64,000 nucleotides of DNA from CBDCYH01 sp965224105 (lineage in GTDB: Bacteria; Bacteroidota; Rhodothermia; Rhodothermales; JABDKH01): positions 1,922,001 through 1,986,000 of the forward strand of contig CBDCYH010000002.1 in assembly GCA_965224105.1 (NCBI GenBank), given 5' to 3'. The notes beneath the pieces were generated by a model that was not told the DNA's origin, made no database searches, and saw nothing but the letters and a program-made list of their open reading frames with translations. The translations under genes were made by a program, and so were the position numbers. Below are positions 8,920 to 18,013 of the stretch, piece by piece; positions within the stretch are counted from its first letter, which is position 1, and each line of letters begins with the position of its first letter.

Positions 8920-10716
8920 ATGGACCCATCCCCCGGAAGCATGTTTGCTTTAGACTGGACGGCCTGGTACGCGCTAGCCGTTCTCGTCGCCATTATAACG
9001 GTCCTGGTCCGCAATATTGTGCGGCCGGATTTGGCAATGCTGGGTGGACTGGGTTTGCTAATGCTCGCGCGCATCGTCGAACCGGATGTCGCTTTTGAGG
9101 GATTTTCGAACAGCGCGGTCATAGCGATCGCAGCCCTCTTCGTAGTTGCCGCTGCCCTCGAGAGAACGAACGCGCTTGCCCCAATCGATAAGCTCCTGTT
9201 CCAGGGGCACAAGTCGACGGGCTTGTCGCTACTCAGGCTGATGATGCCCACCTCACTCCTGTCGTCGTTCCTCAACAACACGCCGATTGTAGCCATGTTT
9301 GTCCCGCGCGTGCAGCGTTGGGCGAATACGCACTCCACCGCTGAATCGAAGTACCTCATTCCGTTGTCGTACGCTGCTATTCTCGGAGGTATGACAACAC
9401 TCATCGGAACGTCTACTAACGTGGTAGTCTCCGGATTGATGGTTGATGCCGGGATGGAGCCCATGGCGATGTTTGACCTCGCCTGGGTGGGAATCCCCGC
9501 CGTCATCGTCATTGCCCTTTTCATGGCCATCCTTGGTCACAGGTTGTTGCCAGATCGGAAGATGAGCGCGGAAGGGGATGAGGGGGGATTGGATGATTTT
9601 CTGTTCGAGGTAAAAGTGCAATCGCGCTCGCCGCTCATTGGGCGCACAGTGGAAGAAGTTGGACTCAGGGCGCTGGAGAAAGCATTCCTGATCCACACGC
9701 TCAGAGAAGGGCGCATACTTCCGGCGTCACCCGGGCGATTGCTGCGCGCTGGGGATGTGCTCACGTTCGTAGGCGATCTCGGCATGCTCGACGTTTTGCT
9801 CGCGCGCACCGGACTCGAGCGCGTCGTCGAAGGGCCAACTGTCGAAGAGGGACGCCAAATTCCACTCTACGAAGCCGTGGTGGCGCCGGGCTCAAGGCTT
9901 GAAGGTAAGACCCTCAAAGAAACCAACTTCCGTGAGACGTTCGGAGGTGTGGTGCTCGCGATCCTTCGGAGAGACGAAACATTGCACGGCTCACTCGGAC
10001 GCATCGAAATAAAAGCTGGTGACCTGTTGATCGTGGAGGCTGCCAGTGGGTTCGACAAAACGTGGAACAGCAACAGGAACGACTTTTATCTGGTGGCTTC
10101 CCGCAGTGATCCCGAGCCCACCCCCAGAAGCAGCAAGGCACCCATTGCGGTCGCGATTCTTGCCGTGATGGTTGCAGTTGTCTCGTTCGGGCTGTTGTCG
10201 ATAGTCGAGGCGTCTTTTCTTGCAGCCCTGGCAATGATTGCTACGCGCTGCATCCGGTTCAGCGAAGCCCGGCAGAGCATCGACGTCTCGGTGCTGGTTG
10301 TAATTGCTGCGGCACTGGGCATTGGCAAAGCCATAGAAGCCACAGGGCTTGCCACGACAGCGGCAACGGCGCTCACCGCCCAGACAGAATTACTCGGCGC
10401 TGTCGGACTTCTCATCATCATATACTTCGTAACGAACGTCCTCACCGAGCTCATCACCCACAAGGCAGCCGCGGTACTCATGTTTCCCGTCTCGATCGGC
10501 GTGGCTGAGTCGGTCGGTGCCAATCCGAAAGCCTTTGCGCTGGTGGTCGCAGTCGCCGCCGCCGCGAGCTTCATGACGCCCATCGGCTACCAAACAAACC
10601 TGATGGTCATGTCGGCGGGGCGCTATCGCTATACCGACTACCTGAGGGCCGGAATCCCTGTGAGTCTGCTCGTGATGGCCGTGGCAATCACCATGATTTC
10701 GATCATCTGGCTATAG
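8920..10716 (+). CDS. SLC13/CitT-family anion permease with two RCK_C domains (probable sulfate uptake)
   Basis: An inner-membrane transporter of 598 residues (or 591 from the ATG at 8941, which has a GGAAG sequence just upstream). Hydrophobic segments flank a cytoplasmic part containing two TrkA-C (RCK_C) domains at about 227-292 and 316-382. The SLC13 signature parts SSFLNNTPIVAMFVP and GGMTTLIGTSTNVVV are present, mirrored by the later NVLTELITHKAAAVLM block. Bacterial members with RCK_C domains are often sodium/sulfate transporters. It lies seven bases after the UXS gene and upstream of the ATP sulfurylase/APS kinase gene, which makes sulfate the favoured substrate. Dicarboxylates remain possible. 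Confidence 0.87.
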   Translation: MDPSPGSMFALDWTAWYALAVLVAIITVLVRNIVRPDLAMLGGLGLLMLARIVEPDVAFEGFSNSAVIAIAALFVVAAALERTNALAPIDKLLFQGHKSTGLSLLRLMMPTSLLSSFLNNTPIVAMFVPRVQRWANTHSTAESKYLIPLSYAAILGGMTTLIGTSTNVVVSGLMVDAGMEPMAMFDLAWVGIPAVIVIALFMAILGHRLLPDRKMSAEGDEGGLDDFLFEVKVQSRSPLIGRTVEEVGLRALEKAFLIHTLREGRILPASPGRLLRAGDVLTFVGDLGMLDVLLARTGLERVVEGPTVEEGRQIPLYEAVVAPGSRLEGKTLKETNFRETFGGVVLAILRRDETLHGSLGRIEIKAGDLLIVEAASGFDKTWNSNRNDFYLVASRSDPEPTPRSSKAPIAVAILAVMVAVVSFGLLSIVEASFLAALAMIATRCIRFSEARQSIDVSVLVVIAAALGIGKAIEATGLATTAATALTAQTELLGAVGLLIIIYFVTNVLTELITHKAAAVLMFPVSIGVAESVGANPKAFALVVAVAAAASFMTPIGYQTNLMVMSAGRYRYTDYLRAGIPVSLLVMAVAITMISIIWL

Positions 10717-10926
10717 AAATGGCCGTATTCGCCCGATAGTTGAAATTGGGCACTGCTTTAAGTTTGGAAGGATTTGCACTGGCAAGTTCCGCAGTGCGGA
10801 TAGTAATCGTCCCGAGCGCGTACTCCACCTTTGCCCAATGGCGACGATAGACCATGCGATGGAAACCCATCGTAGCCACGAAAAGACATTTGACACTTAA
10901 GAAATAATACAGGTTCATAACTAGTT
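10717..10926. promoter_or_regulatory. Leader region of the PAPS synthase gene with inverted repeats
   Basis: A 210-base gap before the sulfate adenylyltransferase gene. It carries ATTGGGCA at 10745-10752 and its exact reverse complement TGCCCAAT at 10832-10839, echoing the pair at 3032/3123. It also has the palindrome TCCGCAGTGCGGA at 10788-10800, and a hairpin CGATGG-AAAC-CCATCG at 10857-10872 with no T-run after it. These could be operators or a structured leader. I saw no match to a known SAM riboswitch. Confidence 0.45.
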
Positions 10927-12642
10927 ATGACGGAGACCACGTTGATTGCACCGCACGGTGGCGAGTTGCGTGAGTTGTTGGCCACGGGTGCTGACCTCGA
11001 ACAACTGAAACGAGAAGCACTTGATCTTCCTTCAATCACTCTCACACCGCGGCAGCTGTGTGACATCGAACTGCTCCTCAATGGCGGATTCTCGCCGTTG
11101 ACAGGATTCCTCAATAAGGCCGACTACAACAGTGTCGTTGAATCCATGCGGACTTCCGACGGCGTCCTGTGGCCCATGCCGATCACGCTCGACGTAAGCG
11201 AGGAAACGGCGGGCACCATCTCGGAAGGGAAAAGAGTTGCACTGCGCGACCAAACCGGTCTACTACTTGCCGTGATGGATGTGGAAGACATCTGGCAGCC
11301 AGACAAAGATGATGAAGCAAAGAAAGTCTTTGGTACCACAAGCAAAGACCACCCCGCGGTTGCGTACCTGTACGACCAGGCAGGCTCGCACTACGTCGGC
11401 GGTACTCTCCACGGCGTGCAGCTTCCGAAGCACTATGACTTCGAAACACTGAGACACACTCCAGGCCAGCTCCGGAAAATCTTTTCGGACAATGGCTGGG
11501 ACACCGTTGTTGCGTTTCAGACCAGGAACCCGATGCACCGCGCGCACAAAGAGCTAACCGACCGCGCAGCGCAGGAAATCGGCGGCCGGCTTCTTATCCA
11601 CCCGGTCGTGGGTCTAACCAAACCTGGTGACATAGACTATTACACACGTGTTCGATGCTACAAGAAATTGCTACATCATTATCCAGCGAACACAGCATCG
11701 CTGAGTCTCCTGCCACTGGCAATGCGAATGGGCGGACCGCGGGAAGCCGTGTGGCACGCCATCATCAGGAAGAACTACGGTTGTACCCACCTTGTCGTTG
11801 GACGTGACCACGCAGGACCAGGAAGCGACAGCGCTGGCAAACCGTTCTACGGACCATACGATGCGCAGGACCTCGTTCTCGAGCATAGTGCAGAAATCGG
11901 AATGGGCGTTGTCCCGTTCAAGCTAATGGTTTTTGCTCCTGATGAGGATACCTACAAACCTATCGACGAAGTAAAGGAGGGAGAGAAGACCCTCAGTATT
12001 TCAGGGACGGAGCTTCGCAACAGACTAGCGACCGGACAGGAAATCCCGAACTGGTTTTCCTACAGCGACGTCGTTGAAGAACTGCGAACCACCCATCCAC
12101 CGAAAAACAGTCAGGGTTTCACGTTGTTCTTTACCGGTCTGTCTGGATCGGGCAAGTCCACGATCGCCAACGCAGTAATGGTGCGACTACTTGAGAAAGG
12201 CGGGAGGCCTGTGACGTTGCTAGACGGCGACGTCGTGCGTACCCACCTCTCCAAGGGACTTGGTTTTTCTGCCGAGGACAGGTCAACCAACGTTCAGCGC
12301 ATCGGATACGTAGCGAGCGAGATAACGAAACATCGCGGAATTGCGATTTGCGCTCCCATCGCTCCGTATGAAGCCGATCGCCGAGCCAACCGAGACATGA
12401 TTTCCCAACACGGCGGATACCTCGAGGTATTTGTCGACACCCCGCTCGAAGTTTGTGAGGAACGGGATGTGAAAGGTCTGTACGCAAAAGCCCGCGCAGG
12501 GATCATCAAGGGATTTACCGGCATCGACGATCCATACGAGGCACCCAAGAACGCTGAGATCGTGCTCGACACCAGCAAGTCCGTTGAAGAATGCGCAGAG
12601 GAAGTGATCCAGCGATTGGTAGAGGAAGGCTTCATAGCCTAA
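10927..12642 (+). CDS. Bifunctional sulfate adenylyltransferase / adenylylsulfate kinase (PAPS synthase)
   Basis: Makes adenylyl sulfate from sulfate and ATP, then phosphorylates it to PAPS. The 571 residues carry an N-terminal ATP sulfurylase with FQTRNPMHRAHKEL (about 197-210) and VVGRDHAGPG (about 290), and a C-terminal APS kinase with P-loop FTGLSGSGKST (about 402-412), LLDGDVVRTHL and KGLYAKARAGIIKGFTG. Both active centres look complete, unlike fungal fusions in which the kinase part is inactive. No phosphoadenylylsulfate reductase or sulfite reductase lies in the window, and the gene is embedded in a glycan locus with a sulfotransferase. PAPS for sulfation is therefore the favoured role over cysteine synthesis. 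Confidence 0.95.
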   Translation: MTETTLIAPHGGELRELLATGADLEQLKREALDLPSITLTPRQLCDIELLLNGGFSPLTGFLNKADYNSVVESMRTSDGVLWPMPITLDVSEETAGTISEGKRVALRDQTGLLLAVMDVEDIWQPDKDDEAKKVFGTTSKDHPAVAYLYDQAGSHYVGGTLHGVQLPKHYDFETLRHTPGQLRKIFSDNGWDTVVAFQTRNPMHRAHKELTDRAAQEIGGRLLIHPVVGLTKPGDIDYYTRVRCYKKLLHHYPANTASLSLLPLAMRMGGPREAVWHAIIRKNYGCTHLVVGRDHAGPGSDSAGKPFYGPYDAQDLVLEHSAEIGMGVVPFKLMVFAPDEDTYKPIDEVKEGEKTLSISGTELRNRLATGQEIPNWFSYSDVVEELRTTHPPKNSQGFTLFFTGLSGSGKSTIANAVMVRLLEKGGRPVTLLDGDVVRTHLSKGLGFSAEDRSTNVQRIGYVASEITKHRGIAICAPIAPYEADRRANRDMISQHGGYLEVFVDTPLEVCEERDVKGLYAKARAGIIKGFTGIDDPYEAPKNAEIVLDTSKSVEECAEEVIQRLVEEGFIA

Positions 12643-12670
12643 ACTCTTCCACGCTGTGTCCGTAAATTGC

Positions 12671-12704
12671 CGCCGGGTGTCCACGTGGGCATCCGGCGCT
12701 TTTT
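12671..12704 (+). terminator. Rho-independent terminator after the PAPS synthase gene
   Basis: A 12-pair stem (CGCCGGGTGTCC with GGGCATCCGGCG, two G-T pairs) around the loop ACGT is followed by CTTTTT. It lies 29 bases after the stop codon and separates the ugd-to-PAPS-synthase block from the rml genes. Confidence 0.88.
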
Positions 12705-12755
12705 ATTCTGCACGCCGCCAGGGAAAACCGTAATCATAAGACCGGACCAGATAAC

Positions 12756-13817
12756 GTGGCATTGTCAACCATAATCGTTACAGGTGGAGCAGGCTTCATC
12801 GGATCGAGTGTTGCGCGCCTGCTTGTGCGATTGGGAAACTATCGCGTGGTAGTCGTTGACAAGCTAACGTATGCGGGAAGCAGGGAGAGCGTCGAGGAAG
12901 CATCCGCCAGTGTTAACTTTCGTTTTGTGAAAGCTGATGTGGCCAATGGGGATACGATGCGAGCTATCCTCAAAGAACATCAGCCGGACACTATTGTGCA
13001 CCTCGCTGCCGAAACGCATGTCGATCGATCCATTGTGGAGGCGGAGCACTTCCTTCACTCAAATGTTGTTGGCACTTTCGCGCTGTTGCAAGAATCACTT
13101 CGTTACTGGCAACAACTTGAATCGGACAGACAGGAAAAATTCCGTCTGCTGCTGGTTTCAACGGATGAGGTGTACGGCGAGCTGCCCGACTCTGGAAAAT
13201 TCAGCGAAACGTCACCGTACAATCCGAGCTCTCCGTACTCGGCAACCAAGGCAGCAGCTGATCACCTCGGCCGAGCCTGGCAACGAACATTTGGGCTGCC
13301 TGTTATTATTACAAATTGTTCCAACAATTACGGACCCTTCCAGTATCCGGAAAAACTAATTCCGGTGGTAATTACGAGTGCGCTAAAAAGACAACCGATC
13401 CCCGTGTACGGACGAGGTGAGAACGTAAGAGATTGGTTGTTTGTCGACGACCACGCCCGGGCACTCATCGACGTGGCACGCGGCGGCAAGCCAGGGGAAA
13501 CGTACGTTGTTGGGGGGGACTGCGAGCGGAAGAATATTGAAGTGGTAAAGACCATATGCGAGATCATGGGTGACCTTGTGCCGGGATTTGATTACAAGTC
13601 CTTGATCGAGTTCGTGGATGATCGACCCGGACATGACTGGCGTTACGCGATTGATGCGTCCAAGATCAAGTCGGAGATTGGTTGGAAGCCGCAGGTTAGT
13701 TTTGCTGATGGCCTGCGAGATACCGTCGCGTGGTATATTGACAACGAAGAGTGGTGCCGGAAGGCCCTCGACCGGAAGCGGAAGTGGCTAACAGACAAGG
13801 GTAGAACGGATGACTAA
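12756..13817 (+). CDS. rfbB: dTDP-glucose 4,6-dehydratase
   Basis: SDR enzyme making dTDP-4-keto-6-deoxy-glucose, the entry to dTDP-rhamnose and other 6-deoxy sugars. The 353 residues start at a GTG. Motifs: TGGAGFIGSSVARLL at the N-terminus, AAETHVDRSI, STDEVYGELP, YSATKAAADHL (YxxxK) and NCSNNYGPFQYPEKLIP, all characteristic of RmlB. The last eight bases overlap rfbA. It begins a four-gene plus-strand operon downstream of the terminator at 12.7 kb. Confidence 0.96.
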   Translation: MALSTIIVTGGAGFIGSSVARLLVRLGNYRVVVVDKLTYAGSRESVEEASASVNFRFVKADVANGDTMRAILKEHQPDTIVHLAAETHVDRSIVEAEHFLHSNVVGTFALLQESLRYWQQLESDRQEKFRLLLVSTDEVYGELPDSGKFSETSPYNPSSPYSATKAAADHLGRAWQRTFGLPVIITNCSNNYGPFQYPEKLIPVVITSALKRQPIPVYGRGENVRDWLFVDDHARALIDVARGGKPGETYVVGGDCERKNIEVVKTICEIMGDLVPGFDYKSLIEFVDDRPGHDWRYAIDASKIKSEIGWKPQVSFADGLRDTVAWYIDNEEWCRKALDRKRKWLTDKGRTDD

Positions 13818-14688
13818 GGGTATTGTCCTCGCGGGTGGATCGGGTACGCGTCTGTATCCTCTCACGAAGAGCATCAGCAAACAACTGCTGCCGGTGTTCG
13901 ACAAGCCGATGATCTACTATCCGCTGTCCGTACTGATGTTGGCGGGCATTCGCGACGTCTTGCTTATCAGTACGGAGCGAGATATTCCGCTCTTCCGGGA
14001 TTTGCTTGGTACAGGTGCACAGTGGGGAATAAGTATTGAGTACGCGGTGCAGGACGAGCCGAATGGAATCGCCGAGTCGTTTATCATTGGGGCTGACTTT
14101 GTTGGCGACGCAAATGTTGCGCTCATCCTTGGGGACAATATTTTTTACGGCCACGGATTGCAAGAGATGTTGGTTAGTGCGGCGGGGCGAGAAAAGGGTG
14201 CGACAGTTTTTGGGTATTCCGTGCGTGATCCTGAGCGGTACGGGGTCGTGGAGTTTGATGATCATGGGAAGGCCGTTTCGATTGAGGAGAAGCCGGTATT
14301 GCCGCGTTCGAGCTACGCGGTTACGGGATTGTATTTTTATGATTCGCGGGTGGTGGAGGTGGCTGCCGGGCTGCAACCCTCAGCTCGTGGCGAGCTTGAG
14401 ATAACGGATGTAAACAACTGGTATCTGGAGAGGGGGGATCTGCGCGTGGAGAAGCTTGGTCGTGGGATGGCGTGGCTTGACACCGGGACGCACGAATCGC
14501 TCGCGCAGGCCGCCAATTTTGTGCAGACGATCGAGGACCGGCAGGGGCTGAAGATAGCCTGTTTGGAGGAGATTGCGTGGCGCGAGGGCTGGATTGGGAC
14601 GGAAGAAATTGCCCGGGATTTTGCTCGTTTTGAATCAAGCGCGTACGGCAAGTACGTACTTCGAATTGCTGGATTGGAAAAGAGATGA
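13810..14688 (+). CDS. rfbA: Glucose-1-phosphate thymidylyltransferase
   Basis: Makes dTDP-glucose from glucose-1-phosphate and dTTP. The 292-residue length and motifs GGSGTRLYPLTKSISKQ, PVFDKPMIYYPLS, LGDNIFYGHGL and EEKPVLPRSSYAVTG are typical of RmlA, including the Lys/Arg nucleotide loop and catalytic acidic residues. It overlaps rfbB by eight bases and rfbC by four (ATGA), indicating translational coupling across the three rml genes. Confidence 0.96.
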   Translation: MTKGIVLAGGSGTRLYPLTKSISKQLLPVFDKPMIYYPLSVLMLAGIRDVLLISTERDIPLFRDLLGTGAQWGISIEYAVQDEPNGIAESFIIGADFVGDANVALILGDNIFYGHGLQEMLVSAAGREKGATVFGYSVRDPERYGVVEFDDHGKAVSIEEKPVLPRSSYAVTGLYFYDSRVVEVAAGLQPSARGELEITDVNNWYLERGDLRVEKLGRGMAWLDTGTHESLAQAANFVQTIEDRQGLKIACLEEIAWREGWIGTEEIARDFARFESSAYGKYVLRIAGLEKR

Positions 14689-15212
14689 AAATTTCGGAGT
14701 GCGAGATTGCCGACGTTCTAGTTATTGAGTCTGATATCTACACTGACGAGCGGGGCTCATTTCAGGAGCTGTGGAGGAAGGAACGTTTTGAAAACCGAAA
14801 TCTCTACTTTGATTTCGTGCAGGACAATGTTGTGACATCGGCCTATGGTGTCTTGCGGGGATTGCATTACCAGGAACCGTTTCCACAAGGGAAGCTGGTC
14901 TCGGTGATCAGTGGTCGTATTTTTGATGTTGCGGTTGACATCAGGCCTGACTCACCGACGGTTGGCAAGTGGGTCGGAAATTATCTTGAGGGTGGCAGTG
15001 GCATTAGCGTTTACATCCCCGAGGGTTTCGCGCATGGGTATCAGGTTGTGAGTGCTGAGGCGACGGTGCTGTACAAGTGTACAGAAAAGTATCATCCTTC
15101 GGCGTCGCGCGCAATTCGTTGGGATGATCCTGATTTTGCTATCGAATGGCCAGTTGAATCTCCGAAGGTTTCGGATCGAGACTTGGAGGCAGGTTGGTGG
15201 AGGAGTGAATGA
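14685..15212 (+). CDS. rfbC: dTDP-4-dehydrorhamnose 3,5-epimerase family protein
   Basis: Cupin-fold epimerase acting on dTDP-4-keto-6-deoxy-glucose. The 175 residues include ERGSFQELW, FVQDNVVTSAYGVLRGLHYQ (catalytic His in GLHYQ), PQGKLVSVISGRIFDVAVD and IPEGFAHGYQ. It follows rfbA with an ATGA overlap. The reductase RmlD that would complete dTDP-L-rhamnose is not found in this window. The pathway end product could be rhamnose (rmlD elsewhere) or another 6-deoxy sugar. Confidence 0.93.
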   Translation: MKISECEIADVLVIESDIYTDERGSFQELWRKERFENRNLYFDFVQDNVVTSAYGVLRGLHYQEPFPQGKLVSVISGRIFDVAVDIRPDSPTVGKWVGNYLEGGSGISVYIPEGFAHGYQVVSAEATVLYKCTEKYHPSASRAIRWDDPDFAIEWPVESPKVSDRDLEAGWWRSE

Positions 15213-15237
15213 TGAGGGCGAGGGAATGAAGTAGACT

Positions 15238-16872
15238 ATGGATCGACGACTTTTTCTTAGTATTGGACTCCTTGGAATCACCTCTTGCTCTCGGAGAGAG
15301 CTTGCTCTAGATGGTCGTGAAGTGCTCGTACGAGAACTTCCACATATCCCACCTGTGAACGGTATCGTTGCTCGTGCGAATGGTTTCGCGAGGGCTGGCG
15401 ACGGCGGCGGAGGAATGTTTAGATGGGTCGAAGGACTTAATTCAGAAGAAGACAAAGGGACAGTGATTGGTTCGATTAAGGCACCGGGAACTGGAAGGTG
15501 GGTCCGTGAAATTGGTACTGAGCGGAATGTAAAGGTCGGATGGTTTGATCCCGAATTACCCGCATCCGATCGTCTTGAATATGCATTGCATGCATTGTCC
15601 ACCCTTGGATTGGACGGTGTCGTGTTGGAGGAGAATCACAACTATCTGATTACGCGCGAATGGCTGTTTGAAGGACTATCCGGGTTTGAATTAAACGGGA
15701 TGAATTCTACTCTAACGTTCGAGGATACCACGCCCATAGGATTTGGATTTTCCGCTCTTCGATTTGACGAATGCAGGTCTTTTACATGCAAGAAATTCCA
15801 AATTGACGGAAATCGAAACAACCGACAATTTGGTGAAGAGCCTGGACATTTAGTCTATCTCAGAGGCTGTAGCGATTTTGAATTTGAGGATGTCCATTGT
15901 CAAAATGCTACGACGGATTCGTTCTATATAACCGCAAGGAATCCAACAGATCGGTCAACGTTCTGCCGAGACGGCAAGTTTACTCATTGCTCCTCGGATA
16001 ATGCGGCTAGGCAAGGGATGAGCGTGATCGAGGTAGCTCGGCTTCAATTGAAGAACTGCCGATTCGCGGGGAGCAATGGTATTTTACCAATGTCCGGTGT
16101 AGATCTTGAGCCCAATGAGGCCAGCCCAGAAGAGTCGTGTACGGAAATCCTGGTTGATGCTTGCGAGTTCGATATGAATGAGGGCTACGGACTTACGATG
16201 GGGCACAAGGTGAGGAAGGTCCGCGTCATAAATTCGACGTTCTCCAGGTCCACTCATGGTGCCCTAAAGGCAGGAGGAGTGGATGATCTTGAAGTTCGCA
16301 ATTGCGAGTTCCGTCAATTCCCGGAATCAGCCCGAGGTGTCATAGACATTTCGACCGGGTCCACAATTATCATCTCCAACAATCGAATGCTGGACATTAG
16401 CACGCCGAGTCCTTCGATTTATGTTCATGAGAGTGTAACTGGTGCCGAAATCGTTGACAATCAACTCGTGGGTGGAGGAGCAGCGACTTCGATAGTGAGT
16501 TATGCTAAATCCACAAGGATTTCAGGGAATGAAATAGATGATGCTTTTTCGAACGGGATAGACGTCCTCGGTTCGAATTCGTTAGTATCCTCCAATATTA
16601 TTCGTCGACCAGGTGATCGTGGGGTTTATGTCGGGGGTGAGCAGTGCACCGTCTCCGACAATACTATCGAAAATGTTCAGCACAGGTCAATAGTAGGCGC
16701 AGGAGCAATTCAGGTTGATGCTCGCACAGGACGCGTGGAGGGCAACACGATTACTAGATCGCAAAATTCCGGGGGGTCAGGCTATGCCATTAGGGCAACG
16801 CCGGGAATAGTCGTTGCAAACAATAAGTCTCGTCGTTACGAAAAAGAATTAGAGCGGAGACCGAACCAGTGA
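15238..16872 (+). CDS. Lipoprotein with right-handed parallel beta-helix (glycan-processing candidate)
   Basis: A 544-residue protein. The N-terminus MDRRLFLSIGLLGITSC reads as a lipoprotein signal with Cys17 as the lipidated residue. After a start resembling pectate-lyase-superfamily proteins (GDGGGGMFRW), the rest is a series of short repeated strands such as FRFAGSNG-like, VRVINSTF, LEVRNCEF, IIISNNRM and AEIVDNQL, the pattern of a parallel beta-helix. This fold is used by polysaccharide lyases, hydrolases and epimerases; the catalytic residues are not identifiable by eye. It is the last gene after rfbC (25-base gap), so it may trim, epimerise or bind the exported polymer. It is AT-richer than the rml genes. 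Confidence 0.75.
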   Translation: MDRRLFLSIGLLGITSCSRRELALDGREVLVRELPHIPPVNGIVARANGFARAGDGGGGMFRWVEGLNSEEDKGTVIGSIKAPGTGRWVREIGTERNVKVGWFDPELPASDRLEYALHALSTLGLDGVVLEENHNYLITREWLFEGLSGFELNGMNSTLTFEDTTPIGFGFSALRFDECRSFTCKKFQIDGNRNNRQFGEEPGHLVYLRGCSDFEFEDVHCQNATTDSFYITARNPTDRSTFCRDGKFTHCSSDNAARQGMSVIEVARLQLKNCRFAGSNGILPMSGVDLEPNEASPEESCTEILVDACEFDMNEGYGLTMGHKVRKVRVINSTFSRSTHGALKAGGVDDLEVRNCEFRQFPESARGVIDISTGSTIIISNNRMLDISTPSPSIYVHESVTGAEIVDNQLVGGGAATSIVSYAKSTRISGNEIDDAFSNGIDVLGSNSLVSSNIIRRPGDRGVYVGGEQCTVSDNTIENVQHRSIVGAGAIQVDARTGRVEGNTITRSQNSGGSGYAIRATPGIVVANNKSRRYEKELERRPNQ

Positions 16873-16875
16873 AGA

Positions 16876-18003
16876 CTAACCTGTGCAGATTCGAGTATAC
16901 AATTGCATGGTTTCCGCCACGACTTTTTCAAGGGAAAAATTCTCTCGTGCTAACTTCGCTCCAGCCGCTCCAAGCTGTTGAGCTAGACCGTAATTACTGA
17001 GCAGAGTTTCGATTGCTTGCGCAAGACACTTTGACTCCTTAACGGGACACAATAATGCATTCTCGCCATGTCGAGCAATATCCCGGCAGCCTGGCACATC
17101 CGTTGCTACAAGTGGGCGACCAGAGGCGGCGGCCTCGATTAGAACTTTAGGTAATCCTTCTCGATATGAAGGCAGGCACACGATTGTACTTTCGCGGATT
17201 TGCGATTCTACATTGTCTTGATGTCCTAGCCATCGTACGTGGCCATCGTTTTCCCATTGTTTTAGAGTATCTGTCGGGATTGCCTGCGGGTTGTTGGCAT
17301 CAGGTTCACCGATTAGACGGAATTCAATTTCTTGGTCCTTACTTCTTACCAGTTTAGCGGCTTCAACAAATTCGCCGATCCCTTTGTCCCACAACATTCT
17401 TGAAATTAGCGACACTACCTTTGTCCTGGGAACTGGTGTTACTGGAAACTCCTTCATGTTAACACCTGAACCACGAATGATCCTGATCTTGTCCGCCGCT
17501 ACAAGGTTTGCCTCAACGAAATCGTCGGCATCATCATCATTCTGCAAAATTAGAACTGAGTTTGGATGACCCAGTCCCCAACGCATCATGGGAGTGATAA
17601 ATTTCCTGATAGTTTTGTTGCGGTTTTCTTCGGAGATAAATAAGTAGCCGAGCCCAGAGAGGGCGTTAACTACGGCAGGCACTCGAGCCAATCTCGATGC
17701 CACACTACCATACAAGACAGGTTTGATGGTAACGTGATGGATTATCGTTGGTCGGATGGATTTATACAGCCCCACGAGGCTACGGAAGAGAATTGCGTCG
17801 CGCCATGGGTTGACCCGAACGACTAGAGGGATCTCGTGCCAGATTATGGGGTAATGCCGAAGTTGTTTGATTGCGTCGGTCCGCATTGACGCTAGGTGAA
17901 CTTCATAGCCTCGCATATTTGCGGCAAGCGCCAGCGGTAAACGATGCGACAAAAAGAAATCCGCATGATTCACTACGAACAGTACCTTCTTACCGTCCGG
18001 CAC
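16876..18003 (-). CDS. GT4-family glycosyltransferase
   Basis: A 375-residue GT-B enzyme. The N-terminus KVLFVVNHADFFLSHRLPLA matches GT4 transferases acting in O-antigen and capsule synthesis. The C-terminal domain has SRMLWDKGIGEFVEAA and PSYREGLPKVLIEAAASG, the acidic ExxxxxxxE motif that binds the donor sugar nucleotide. A short hydrophobic patch suggests association with the cytoplasmic face of the membrane. It ends the seven-gene minus-strand operon that starts at 25880 and meets the beta-helix gene tail to tail with a three-base gap and no visible terminator. Donor and acceptor unknown. Confidence 0.9.
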   Translation of the reverse strand: MPDGKKVLFVVNHADFFLSHRLPLALAANMRGYEVHLASMRTDAIKQLRHYPIIWHEIPLVVRVNPWRDAILFRSLVGLYKSIRPTIIHHVTIKPVLYGSVASRLARVPAVVNALSGLGYLFISEENRNKTIRKFITPMMRWGLGHPNSVLILQNDDDADDFVEANLVAADKIRIIRGSGVNMKEFPVTPVPRTKVVSLISRMLWDKGIGEFVEAAKLVRSKDQEIEFRLIGEPDANNPQAIPTDTLKQWENDGHVRWLGHQDNVESQIRESTIVCLPSYREGLPKVLIEAAASGRPLVATDVPGCRDIARHGENALLCPVKESKCLAQAIETLLSNYGLAQQLGAAGAKLARENFSLEKVVAETMQLYTRICTG

Positions 18004-18013
18004 GAATCATCCT

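Noticed and set aside
10717..10926. SAM-type riboswitch before the PAPS synthase gene
   Set aside because: The hairpins do not reproduce a known SAM aptamer core by eye; a covariance-model search would be needed.
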